Positions 11,616 through 22,458 of a stretch of 64,000 bases of DNA are shown here, piece by piece (within the stretch, counting starts at the first letter, position 1; every line of letters begins with the position of its first letter). The notes under the pieces are model-generated. The model had not been told where the DNA came from. It saw only the letters and a program-made list of their open reading frames with translations, and ran no database searches. The stretch comes from Rutidosis leptorrhynchoides (Eukaryota; Streptophyta; Magnoliopsida; Asterales; Asteraceae): positions 336,361,501 to 336,425,500 of the forward strand of contig NC_092333.1 in NCBI RefSeq assembly GCF_046630445.1, in the 5' to 3' direction. The translations under genes and the position numbers were made by a program.

Positions 11616-12088
11616 GAAAGAACATCTACTTCGTCATCATTTGTCATACAAGAAGTATCCATCCTTCGAAAATTAACTTTCCGAGAAACATTAGTACCAA
11701 CAGTAGCATTAAGATATGATTTTTGGACACCTGGTGGCATACCTCCATCATCAGGTTCCCTCAGCATGGTTATGGTGTTTTACGTCAACATGGTTTGCAC
11801 TAACGAATGTTTCATTATTAGCATCCTTCTCTACAGAATCAGAGTGCACACTCACATATTAAATCAGGTTGACATTGAGATCAACCCCCTCAACTAACTT
11901 TGGTGGATCCTAAATGCCACCAATCTCTTCTGCTGAAGAGTCACTCGAACATTCGAGAGCCTTATGTTCAATCCTTCAGTCTCTTTTGATGAATCAGTCG
12001 TACCAAAACCAATCTTCCTATTCCGCAAAACCCTAGGTACCGTTTCAACAATCCTTTTTTCCTTCTTCCCTCCAGAGTTCTTTCCCAT
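11616..12088 (-). pseudogene. Frameshifted coding remnant, family uncertain
   Basis: The minus strand keeps protein-like stretches in changing frames. The first starts at ATG 12088 (MGKNSGGKKEKRIVETVPRV) and is open to 11894. Next comes HSDSVEKDANNETFVSANH, then in another frame GGMPPGVQKSYLNATVGTN and RKVNFRRMDTSC, ending in a stop near 11620. The style resembles the N-terminal part of plant zinc-knuckle/DUF4283-type proteins linked to LINEs, but the match is from memory and weak. Several indels and stops make it a pseudogene. Confidence 0.35.
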
Positions 12089-13732
12089 AGCCACACACCT
12101 TGTAACACAACCACAAACACAAACAGCTAACAAGAAAGATTAATTGAGACGATCATAATCAATGATCAGAAGAAAACGAAAAAAATCGCCTCCAAAAATG
12201 ACCAATTACATCAGCAATCTCATCACTATATATCTCAATATCACACTTATCTATAATAAAAAACTCACAATAAACACCGGTTAACAATAATAGATTGGAG
12301 AAGAAGAATTGCAATTTCTATTTGAAACTCTAAAGAACTAATGTCTTCACCTTTCGATTGAATGTAGATATAAAATAAAATAGATCAAAATGATTGGTTA
12401 CCACCTTTCGATAACGCCGATGTAATGGATTTGAATGGAAACTGACAAGCGCTAAGTGGTTGTACTGATATGATTGAATCTGTTAGCTATTTACAACTGG
12501 ATTTGCCCCAACAAACATTGTTTACGTGATAAAAAATGGCAGCAATTCTCTACAAAAGTACCTCAACTGTTACATTTGAATCAATTCCACCTATAAAAGA
12601 ACATTCGTTGTCAACAACGTTGATCAATAAAAGAACATTTAATCAAAAACAAGTGTCCGATAACGAAACTACATTAACCAGAAAACTAAAATGATGCTCC
12701 CTAATCGACACCATTTTAACATGTCCTACATATTATTAAGCAAATAAACCAGTTAACTTTTGAACATTTTTCAGTATTTATCTAAAACAATCTACCTAAT
12801 ACTATTACAACTAAATTTGAAACTTACAGGTTACTCATATTAGTCAGTGAACTGAAGTATTCCTCATCACATACCCACAACTGTCATCTCATTCTAAAAT
12901 ATTACATGTATTGGTCCCTATGAAATATCATCCAACCCACCCTTTTGTTTACTATTGGCTATGTCTGATACCATAGGTATGTTTTCGCCTACTTCCGAAG
13001 TTATATCGCGGGCATTAGCAAACTTGTTAACCCCCCACAATATTATGCGGCCACGAAAAAAAGTATATTTGTGAATTACTTTTCTACTTCAAGCTCAATC
13101 ATCTAAATGAGCGCGATTTGAATATATGAAGTATATATAATTGATCAGTGGTCACATGTTACTAATAGCGGTCATAATAATAATAATCAAAATTAGTTGG
13201 ACAAATATACTATAGCTTACTTCACAAGCTAAATTTTACAATTTAGTATACAGGCTTCAAAGTAACGAACCATGCATTCAGGTTCAACAACTTTCATGTA
13301 AGTGGAACGTAAAAAGGATAAGGTACGCGCATTTAATGTTCAGGTTTAAAAATTAACAATTATTTGTATGTAAAATAACCAAACTCGTTGAGGCATTCAG
13401 TATGATTGCCAAAGCTTTTGTTCTCATTAGCAACATTGTGTCATCTTCCATCAAAGATAATCGTCAATAACAAAAAAATAATAATAACAATAAGGATAAC
13501 CCTAATTTTTAAATAAAAATAAGGGTTTGTGTTATTATTAACTGTTCAAGGTGAATATGTCAACTAATTAGGTTTCCACGATCTTATTAATGTCAGTTCA
13601 GCCATTGGTAATATAAAAATAACATATCAAAACCAGAATTTGGACAAACCTTTTCGCTAAATCAGAGTACATGAATCGAGAAACCTGTAGCCACATATAA
13701 AATCCTTTAAATTTTATAGCCAATGATCATAC
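12089..13732. other. AT-rich region without a recognisable gene
   Basis: Nothing beyond short AT-rich stretches and an ATA/ATT run (about 13480) was identified in either strand. Confidence 0.4.
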
Positions 13733-13815
13733 CTTGCACAGCCACATTTCTCACAAACATTTCATCATACACCTTTAAAGCACTCTGAGAATCACCAGGC
13801 CGCATAACCATCATC
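13733..13815 (-). pseudogene. Exon-like fragment ending at a splice donor, PPR-like in style
   Basis: The minus strand reads MRPGDSQSALKVYDEMFVRN and then VAVQ, directly before GTATGATC, a possible splice donor. ALKVYDEM is typical of a pentatricopeptide (PPR) helix, but a single 27-residue piece cannot prove the family. No neighbouring exon of the same gene was found, so this is probably a stranded fragment. Confidence 0.3.
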
Positions 13816-13902
13816 ATATAATAATTATATCACTATCAATATTAATAGGCTATATATCAATATTAATTTATATTCTGGTAGTTATCCCACATCGGCCAGT
13901 GG

Positions 13903-13980
13903 ACTAAAAATTAAGTCGATTATAATAGCTTGGGTAACTCATCCCCTTGAACTAAAAATTAAGTCGATTATATAACTTTT
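13903..13980. repeat. Short tandem duplication, about 46-bp period
   Basis: ACTAAAAATTAAGTCGATTA occurs at about 13904 and again at about 13950. A TCCCACATCGG motif just to the left (about 13887) is common in plant LTRs and intergenic repeats, so this may be the trace of a small old LTR. Confidence 0.4.
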
Positions 13981-14372
13981 GGGGTTGTAATGGGCTCTGG
14001 TCTATTAAACTCTTTAAATGCGAAGGATTTAGATATTCTAGGGAACTAAAATCTCAATTCTCATTCTTTTTTTAAGTAAAAGTTGGAACAATTCATCACA
14101 TATAGCACAAGTAAATTACAACCAAAAGCGCGTTACAAATCCGACCCTATAGATTTCTTTATTTTTGTGCTTATTTGCTTATAGAACTTATAAAAAGCCA
14201 ATTGCTCATTTTTATCGGCTTTTAAGCTTATCAAATTGAGCTTATCAACCTTCCGATAACTCAATAAACCCGTAAGCCTCAAACTAAACCAACATTACTT
14301 GCATAATTTATATTAATAAAATATCATAATATCTTAAAAAGGCTTAAATAAACATCAAATGTGTGTACTTAC

Positions 14373-14664
14373 AACAAAACCCAATTCCCATCAAGAAGCT
14401 CAACAGAATCCGTTGGCGCATTTGTCTGATTAACAGATTCACAAGCTCCAAAATTTCCGCCCTTTCCTCTTGCGAAGCACTGAATCCCATTCCAGTTCCA
14501 TAAACACTATCCACCAAACACCTCTTCAAGTCTTCAACTTTACCATCATCCTCCACACTAACATCCTTACTAACCGGAGTTCCGTTACCGGAATACTCAA
14601 TTTTCGGTTCAGGTGAACGTGAGCCCCACTCGTCATCGTCTTTTGGTGGATCTGAGCTAGACAA
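14373..14664 (-). pseudogene. Fibrillin / plastid-lipid-associated protein (PAP) exon fragment
   Basis: Fibrillins are plastid lipid-binding proteins of plastoglobules and thylakoids. The minus strand reads SSSDPPKDDDEWG near 14660, then VEDLKRCLVDSVYGTGMGFS and EERAEILELVN, matching the start of the PAP domain (most like PAP3/FBN2, from memory). After ELVN the frame breaks; in a shifted frame the domain continues as NQTNAPTDSVELLDGNWVLL up to a perfect splice donor GTAAGT (14367-14372). The frame change fits a small deletion. There is no in-frame ATG at its start, and an AG acceptor lies just before it (14657-14658), so this is an internal exon. No upstream transit-peptide exon and no downstream exon (YTAFSEL-type) was found nearby. 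It is most likely a broken, captured exon. Confidence 0.65.
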
Positions 14665-15734
14665 TTTGGTTAACGGGCAGGAATCAAATTGAATATTGTA
14701 TAAAACTGTATTAATTATACTATCTTCATATAAATCCTATGTATTTAAAATTGAAAGCAAATCGATAGATATATTATGTACCTGTAACCCGTCAGATGTA
14801 GGGAGATTGGTAACGATGATGAAGGAATTCATAATCACATGAAATACAAACTTTTCCTTCAACTTATTATAATAAAGGACTATCTATATCAACATTACCA
14901 TTCAGGCCTGCAAATTGTACCCATACTGATAATGTCATTAAAAATAGCAACTTGATCCCTATTATAGTCACAATGAACATGTGCAGTTGATATCAATTTA
15001 GATAGGTTGTTTAATGGTTTGATGGGTGAGGATAAGGTTTGCTCATGCTATCAAACACGCCAATACCTTGGAGATACTGTCAATGTGTCAATGCAATGTT
15101 AAACAAACTCTCAAATATACTGATGAATATTCACAGATACTTCCATATTATCAAAGTTTTCGAAGTTCGGATAATCCGGTAAACTAATTTGTTTTCTAGT
15201 CGAAGGTTCTGGAATCTAGCATCCTCACAGTTATACCCTCAATTGGATCTCACGTTTTCTGATAAAAAGATGAAGTCAGAGAACAATCCATTTAGTCATT
15301 ATTTTTAGAGACCCTAATCTAGGGACGTAATGCGGTGACAAATTTATAGATAGATCTCAAGGTAGTGAAAAAAGATTAATAACTGACAAAAATTCAAGTT
15401 AAACATCTATTATTAGTTCAGCTTTAACTACACGACTAATAAACACCTAATATATTGAGCGGGTTAAACAAATTTGTACAGACATTTGACATCAGATTTC
15501 ACTTTTGATCATATGTTTACATAAAATGTCATTTCACAAAAATTCCTAAGAGCCCTAAAATCAAGATGTCAAGTGGCAAAGGAGCAAGTGAGTGACCACC
15601 AAGATGTGTTGTAACAAACAAATCTTCTTGAGCAAGAACCTAATGCCCTTACCAATGTATTAATAATAAACTATCACTACCAACTACAAAAATTCCATAT
15701 GTCATAAATTATAAGTATTGGGAAGTGAGTTTAC
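14665..15734. other. AT-rich region without a recognisable gene
   Basis: No coding feature supported. A stretch near 15590-15660 gives an open minus-strand segment (ALGSCSRRFVCYNTSWWS), but nothing supports it as an exon. Confidence 0.35.
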
Positions 15735-15794
15735 CTTGGGTCCCTTTATAGCCATATAGTCATCTTCATGCATCTCTATGAAATCACGAGACAT
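15735..15794 (-). pseudogene. Exon-like fragment of an unrecognised gene
   Basis: The minus strand reads MSRDFIEMHEDDYMAIKGPK and ends exactly at GTAAAC, a good splice donor. The composition is protein-like. Family not recognised. It may belong with the two exon-like pieces at 16268-16561 as one gene, or be an independent fragment. Confidence 0.3.
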
Positions 15795-16267
15795 CCATCA
15801 TTATGGATATATCTACATATATATACAACATCATAAGCATTTTTACTAAAATATTGAACATCACAAAAATAAAGTGTACGCAACAAATTCAAATTGATGT
15901 GTACCTTAATATCTTACTCATTGTCTCTCACATCAGAGTCCACGGTGGTTTAATGACTTTTTCTCCTTGGCTATCTTTACCCCTGAAGTTCAAAACAAGG
16001 TACGGAGTAAATAATACACATAAATATTTTTCATTTAGCACATGCCAAACCTAGTACAACCCATACTTTAATATTACACTTAGAATTCTTAGTTTGACTA
16101 ACTAAATGGAAAGCAGACTTACAGTCATGATTGATGGGATTTTTTATCCAAATCGAAACATAGCTAATAATGATTTTTTATCCAAATGAATTGCATTCAA
16201 CACTTCAATACATTATTATCAACACATCCCTATGAATGAAGATATTGGTTAATGAAATATAAGCACC

Positions 16268-16436
16268 TGTTCTCATGGTGTTTTAGTTCATATAACTTTC
16301 TTGATATTGCTTGTTTCACACTTTTCCTGTAATCCACAAACATAGTGGGCATGAAGTGATCTTTTCCAAAGTTTGCAAGAAATTCCAGAAATCCATCATT
16401 CTTGAAACATGATAACAATCCATCAAGATATTGCAC
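16268..16436 (-). pseudogene. Exon-like fragment of an unrecognised gene
   Basis: The minus strand reads YLDGLLSCFKNDGFLEFLAN, then FGKDHFMPTMFVDYRKSVKQ and AISRKLYELKHHENR. It ends at a possible donor (AACAG then GTGCTT) at 16267. The start lacks a clean AG acceptor. The long, non-repetitive, balanced composition argues for descent from a real exon. I do not recognise the protein. Confidence 0.4.
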
Positions 16437-16484
16437 AATGATGGTTAATCATTTTGTTCAATTAATGTAAACCTATATTTCCCT

Positions 16485-16561
16485 AGTTGAGAATACTTTT
16501 GAGGCATGATATCTGAGGTCCTTTAGAAGATCCTCCATATACACAAACTCATCGAACAACC
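16485..16561 (-). pseudogene. Exon-like fragment upstream of the previous one
   Basis: After an acceptor (TTCAG), the minus strand reads LFDEFVYMEDLLKDLRYHAS and KVFSTREI, with a TAG at the likely exon end. It is probably the preceding exon of the same unrecognised gene as 16268-16436, separated by a very short interval, with the splice site apparently damaged. Confidence 0.35.
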
Positions 16562-17510
16562 CTGAATTTTACATCATCAGATATGACATCAAAGATCTGT
16601 CAGAGTCAGCCCAAGTTAGCTAACCTGGAATTCATATAAAATTCATATTATCTAAAAATCAAATCCTAGAAAAAAGGGAAGAAAAAAAAAACTAAAACAC
16701 TAAAAAAAAAAAGAATAAGGTAACAGTACCATTCTATTCAGGTACAATTTACAACTACTTCTTACGGTTGATCATGTATAAATACTGAAACCCCATAAAA
16801 ACCACAATTTGAATCCACCAATTTTACAACTTCATAATTCTCTAATTTACTGCGATAACTACCACTTTGAATGTCAAGTAAGAGGGCTAACAATATCATC
16901 TCTTATTGACCTAATTCTAGAAATCTGTAAGAAGGTTAAAAACACCCAACATATAAAGATAGAAAATTAGAACTCTAGAACTCCATAGTATAACAATATT
17001 TATTGAAAGATAGCGTAACCTACATACAAAATCGACGGCTCTTTTAACGACATAGAATCGATAGAATTTATGATGAATGATGTAATTTATAAACAAGTTC
17101 AGAGAAGCACTATAAGAACAAATTGTTACAAGCCGTAGAAGATTATCAACTAATAAAATCCTAAAATGTTATTAAAAGATTCACAAACAATAAAAAGTAA
17201 CACAAAGATCAAACCTGGTAAAACGTTATTCCTTTTTTTTTAGTTTGGTGACAGTGAAGATTATGTAAACGAATTCAAATCGTTAATGAGGCATGAAGTA
17301 ACTGAAAACCCCAATTTAACGAAAATCCCTAATTTTGCCACAAAAAACCTAAAATGGATGTTATGCTTTGAATTTCTACTCCAACTAATGATGGTTTGAA
17401 ATGTGGAATGAATCCTTAATTTAGTGTCTGTGAATTGAAAAGATGATAGGCGACGATGATGAGATATTGAATTGAGGGAGAGAAAACAAAACGGTTACGG
17501 ATGTAAAACT

Positions 17511-17518
17511 GATTTATA
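17511..17518 (-). promoter_or_regulatory. Possible TATA box of a minus-strand transcription unit
   Basis: The minus strand reads TATAAATC, followed by a pyrimidine-rich, 5'-UTR-like stretch (TTTGTTTTCTCTCCCTC) and a possible first intron donor near 17222. It could have driven the exon-like pieces to its left. This is a weak call; such motifs are common in AT-rich DNA. Confidence 0.2.
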
Positions 17519-17869
17519 GGGTAATTTAGGAAGAACACCTAAATCTAACATGACAGAGAATTCTCACATCAGATAAATGTGAAGCTTTGGATCAATAAAG
17601 AATATTTTCTTTTAAGGGTGGGGATTACTGTTTTAATGAATTATATTAATTTATATTAATATTAATTGCTGACTCAAATATAACTTCTCTACCTTTTACA
17701 AAGCATGAAGTTTATATCTGACATGTCAGTCTGATATGGTCCCACACTACCATTTTCCGGGTGTAATTTTTAAAAACCCGGATGAAAATACTACTTAAAT
17801 CCAATGTCAAGACACGTGTCCATTCACACTCTTATGTGTACCATCTATTACGGGAAAAAAAACAATCAC

Positions 17870-19570
17870 TCTGTACGTTCATCTCTCAAACCCAAATCCT
17901 TCCAATCGACGATTGGTTAATCCGGAAAAACTTTTAGATGACGCCGCTACAGCCAATTAATCGGCGATTTAATCACCAACAAAATGATATAAACTTTGTT
18001 TCCAAATTCCTATGTTCTTAAAAAAAATCGGCGCATCTCAAGGTTCTCGATTCCGGTGGGTTTTTCCACCATTAGTTGCGTAATCTGTCTGTATTTGGTG
18101 TCCGGTCTATAGAAAACTTACGGATTGTTGATTTTCCTGTCAATTCATCGGCGGTTATTGGTTTCAAATATGTCAAAAGCTTTCATCTGTATACAGCACC
18201 AATTATCAGATTCAGGTAATCAATTCTGTTTAATCATACTAATGTATGATTAGCTTTATCATGAATTTCATAAATTATACAACATTATATACGTTTCATT
18301 ACTGCTCAGATGTTCATGTTGGCCTGAGACGGACGCCGTTGTAATTTTTAGGTCGTATTAAAAAAAGGGATTTTTTTTTCAATTAACCATGTATAATAGA
18401 TGTTTTAATTTTTAAACCAATTTACAGTGCAAGTGCTTCGAGTCAGTCTGACCCTCTTTATCATCTTTAGAAAACTTGGTTCATACTATCATCATATTGT
18501 ACATGACTAAGTGTTTGGTCTGTTCACTTTTTTATTTTAAGTTTGTTTAGACTTTTATAGTTTGTTAAGTTATGGACTAAAGAAACATTTTATTATCTAA
18601 TAGGTGTTTTGAATAGGATGTTTGTGATTGGTTCGTAGTGTCTTTAAATTATTTATTTGTAATATGTGTTGTGAATTGTGAAAACGATGGTTGTGAATTG
18701 TGAATAGAATGGTATTCTTATTTTTATTTGTAATATGTGTTGTGAATTGTGAATAGGATAGTCTTTTAGTTATTTATGCGATCAGGTTGTGAATTGGTTC
18801 TCTACAAGAAATGGTGCCAGAATGTTAAAGTAGCAGTGAGTCAGGTAGTTGCCATGGACTATTTTTACAGGTGTCATAATGGGTTACATACAAGAAACGG
18901 GTCATATTTTAAAACTGTAGAAAGGTTAATTTTCACTTGAGCAAAATAACATATACTTTTATATATAACATTTTGTCAGGTTGTATATCACTTTGTTTTG
19001 ACAAATTTGACCACTTCCACTCAGCATATATGTCCAGTTTTATGTAGCATGTTTTACTACTTACCAAATTTCACCAACTTGACTAACCCTAGGATCCGGA
19101 TATGTGTAGAGCAAAATGCATTTTTTAATGTAACTGCAATGCAATTTGTTATGCTATAATAATAATAATAGTGAATATTCACTTAAGACTTATTTTCTTT
19201 GTTAACTCATTTGACCACTTTGACTTTTTACTAAAACAAATTGTAATACACTTTTAAATATAACAATTAATTAAGTTGTACACCACTTAGGCTTGACAAA
19301 TTTGATCAGTTTGAGTTTTCATAGTTGATCAGTTTTACTTACCAAATTTGACCAATTTGATTTATTTTCCATAGTTGATCACTGAGTTAGAGTTAGAGTT
19401 GTTATTTTCCAAATTCTGACCAGTTTTACATACTTGACCAATGAATTAGAGTTGTTATTTTCCTAATGTACAATAAAATTATTGTTAGAGTTACAAGTTC
19501 AGATGGCTAGAATGTGATTGATTTTTGCGTTAAATTTTGTATGTTGTTGCAGATGACCTTTAGTCAATGT
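17870..19570 (+). other. Possible 5'-UTR exon, intron and start of a second exon, cut by the family-A LTR
   Basis: 17870-18214 is relatively GC-richer and pyrimidine-rich, with TCAG then GTAATC as a donor at about 18215. An acceptor TTGTTGCAG precedes ATGACCTTTAGTCAATGT at 19553-19570, and the LTR starts at 19571. Joining the two gives only a very short frame, so coding is not shown. Within the putative intron, TTTGTAATATGTGTTGTGAA is duplicated (about 18655 and 18727). Confidence 0.25.
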
Positions 19571-22458
19571 TGTGACGCCCCGTACTAAATCATCATGTAC
19601 GGACCATCAACAACAGGATCATTACAAGGTTAAGTACTATATGCGATTTCAAAAAAAGTTTGCATTCATTAATAAAAGGTGACGTCATAACTAACGTCAA
19701 ATGTTTTACATCTCAAAAGCATGCTTCGCTAAGTAGAAGCAAATCATAAGTGTACGTGACCCCAAAGGTCGTTACATTACATAGTTCAAAAGTATAAATG
19801 TTTGAATGCAAAGATAAGTAGTTCATGCGTTGACAACTCTAAGCAGCGGGTGTCTACAGCACAACTAGTATGATAGCGGAAGCGACCTCAAGCACCTGAG
19901 AAATACATGCTTAAAAACGTCAACACAAAGGTTGGTGAGCTATAGTTTAAGTATAACAGTAATGTAAGTAGGCCACGAGATTTCAGTGCTACAACGAGCG
20001 TTTCAAAACAGTAATCCAAATCAGTATGTTTAAGTATATGCTCAACCGTGGGCACTCGGTAACTAACTTAACGTTTATACCCCCTGAAAGTACACTTGGC
20101 AAGTGCGTATGTCTACGAAGTATTAAACACTCGTTAAATGCTAGCGCGACTAGCCCGAGTGGGGATGTCAAACCCTATGGATCCATATCTAAGATTCGCG
20201 TTCACCGGTTCATAAACCAATGATTAAACGTTACCGAGCTAAAGGGAATCTTTCTGCCGTTATATAACCCACACATATATAAGTTTAAGTACTCGTGCCT
20301 AGTATGTAAAACATAAAATCCGCATGTATTCTCAGTTCCCAAAATAAGTTAAAGTAAAAAGGGAATGCTATAACTCACAATGATATGTAGCGGTAAAGTA
20401 GTAGTCGGGAAAGGTGTGCAAGTAAATGGTCCGAAGTCCTCAACCTAAGTCAAATAGTACTAAGTCAGTAAATCGTCTTAGTAGGTTTAAAAGTATGTAA
20501 TTAAGGTCTTAAGGGTCATCATCATTCATCATCAAACAAAAGGCGTAAAGTAAGTTTCGTTTATGAAAGTAGTTTTCAACAAAGTCTGATTTCAGTCAGT
20601 CACCACGGCCTCTACCCTTACTGAATTAAGGTGAGACCAGTGGCCATGGCTCCGTCTATGAGTCCCTTAAGTGTGGTAAAATTTACAGAAGCAAACTCGT
20701 CTTGGTTTGACCGTGGCGACGGTCTAAGTGCGAGTAGGTCAGAAATTTCTGCACAACGTTAAAGGACATAGTAACGATCGGAGGGCCATAAATCCTAAAC
20801 CGTAACTCAGATTAAGACGAGTCCTATATGGAAAGTTATCTACTCGAAAAGTTCTATCTAAAAATCAAGGTTAGAACAGCCCAGGTCTACTGGTCTGTTC
20901 CAGAAGCATCAGGTCAGTAGGTTTTGGACAGAAGCAGTGAGTTTAAAAGGGTTCCGGTGGTCTTGGTGCTTGATGTTCATCATGGTTCTCATCCTTGATG
21001 CATATAGCTTCAAGTGTACAACTCATTGATGTATCTACATCATCTTAACCAAGTCTTGACCATCATAACCCTAGTGCAAGTCTAAGACATGAAGCACAAC
21101 TCACTTAAGAGTTGCATGTAGTTTGATGAACAAAAGTTACATCAAAGTCTTAGATCTAACACATACATGAACTTTAAAAGAAATATTGAACTATAAACTT
21201 GAAAGTTAACTAACTAATCAAGATCATAAGTAGTAGAACATAGTTCTTAGTCTGATCTTGAAGATCCAAGACTCAAAAGTCTAGATCCAAAGTTATATTT
21301 AAAGAAAACTTATTTGTGTGTTCTTGAACTTCCAAGGTTAACTTAATTTGTTCAAGAGATATGAGATCAAGACTAACTTGTAGTACTTGACCATATAAAC
21401 TAACTACATGAAATTAAAGTGCATAAATTGAAGAAGTAAACTTAAATAAACAAGAAAAGGTTCATGGTTGTTCATACTTTAAAGATTCAAACCAAAGTTT
21501 GATCTTTAGAAAGTAAACTTTAAAGTTTACTTCATGAACTTCAAGTATGAATTTAATCAACACATGAACTTGTTTAAGAAAGTATATGTAGAATCATAAC
21601 TAGTAAGTTATGTTCTTGAGTGTTCTTGATAAATACAAGAAATAAGAAGAATCAAACTAGAAAGTTTATTCTTGTAACAAGTAAAGAACAACTAACAATT
21701 ACATGTAACAAACTAACAACAACAAGTAACAAAAGATGATGATGATTATGTGATGTTTGAATTCAGTTTTGGTTAAAGAAAAAGAAGAGAAATTAAAGCT
21801 TGTTACTTACTACAACTAGAGAGAAAAGAGAGAAAACTTGGAAGTATTTTTGTGTGTGTGTTTGAGAGTGTAACAAGTGAAGTAGTATTACATAAAATGA
21901 AACAAAAAAAAGGCACTCCCAAGGCCTAAAACATTCGGCCAGCAGCAGCTCACAAGGGGGGAGGGCTTTGTTTGGTGGTCTCTAGCATGTAAAGCTTCAA
22001 AAGTTGGTTACTTGGTGTGTTTACATGGGAATGGCAAGTTAACTAGATTCCTAAACAAGTTAACTAACTAGTTACCAACAAATTTTATACTTACATGCAA
22101 GAGTGGGCTAACTAAGTCCACTTAAAAGGTAGGGTGGGCTTACAAGCCCAAAGTCATAAGTCCATTTCACTACTAAAGCCCAAGTTCACTTAATTAACAA
22201 ATTAATCCATTTAAAGCCCAAGTAATTAACCAACAACCTTAGTTAATTAAAATGATTAATAAAACTAATCATGAATGTAAATAATACTTGAAAATATTAT
22301 TCGTGCAAGTTCCGGGTGTCACAAAGACGTTTCGGGCAATTAAAGTCAAGTTCGGGCAATCATGGCAACATGTAAATGTAATAACGTACATTAGTTTTAT
22401 CACACGTATTAATAATAATTATTAATAAATAAACGTTGGAAATTCCAGGGTCGTTACA
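19571..22458 (-). mobile_element. 3' LTR of family-A element (2888 bp)
   Basis: On the minus strand it starts TGTAACGACCCTGG and ends in GGGGCGTCACA. It is nearly identical to 27531-30427, with only scattered differences by eye. The left flank AATGT (19566-19570) is the predicted 5-bp target duplication, but the matching right copy is not identifiable because the right side of the array is rearranged. Small ORFs in it appear in both copies but do not look coding. Confidence 0.85.

Noticed and set aside
19989..20223. Overlapping small ORFs on both strands in the family-A LTR, repeated at 27949-28183
   Set aside because: Both strands open over the same short segment of an LTR; conserved through LTR duplication only.
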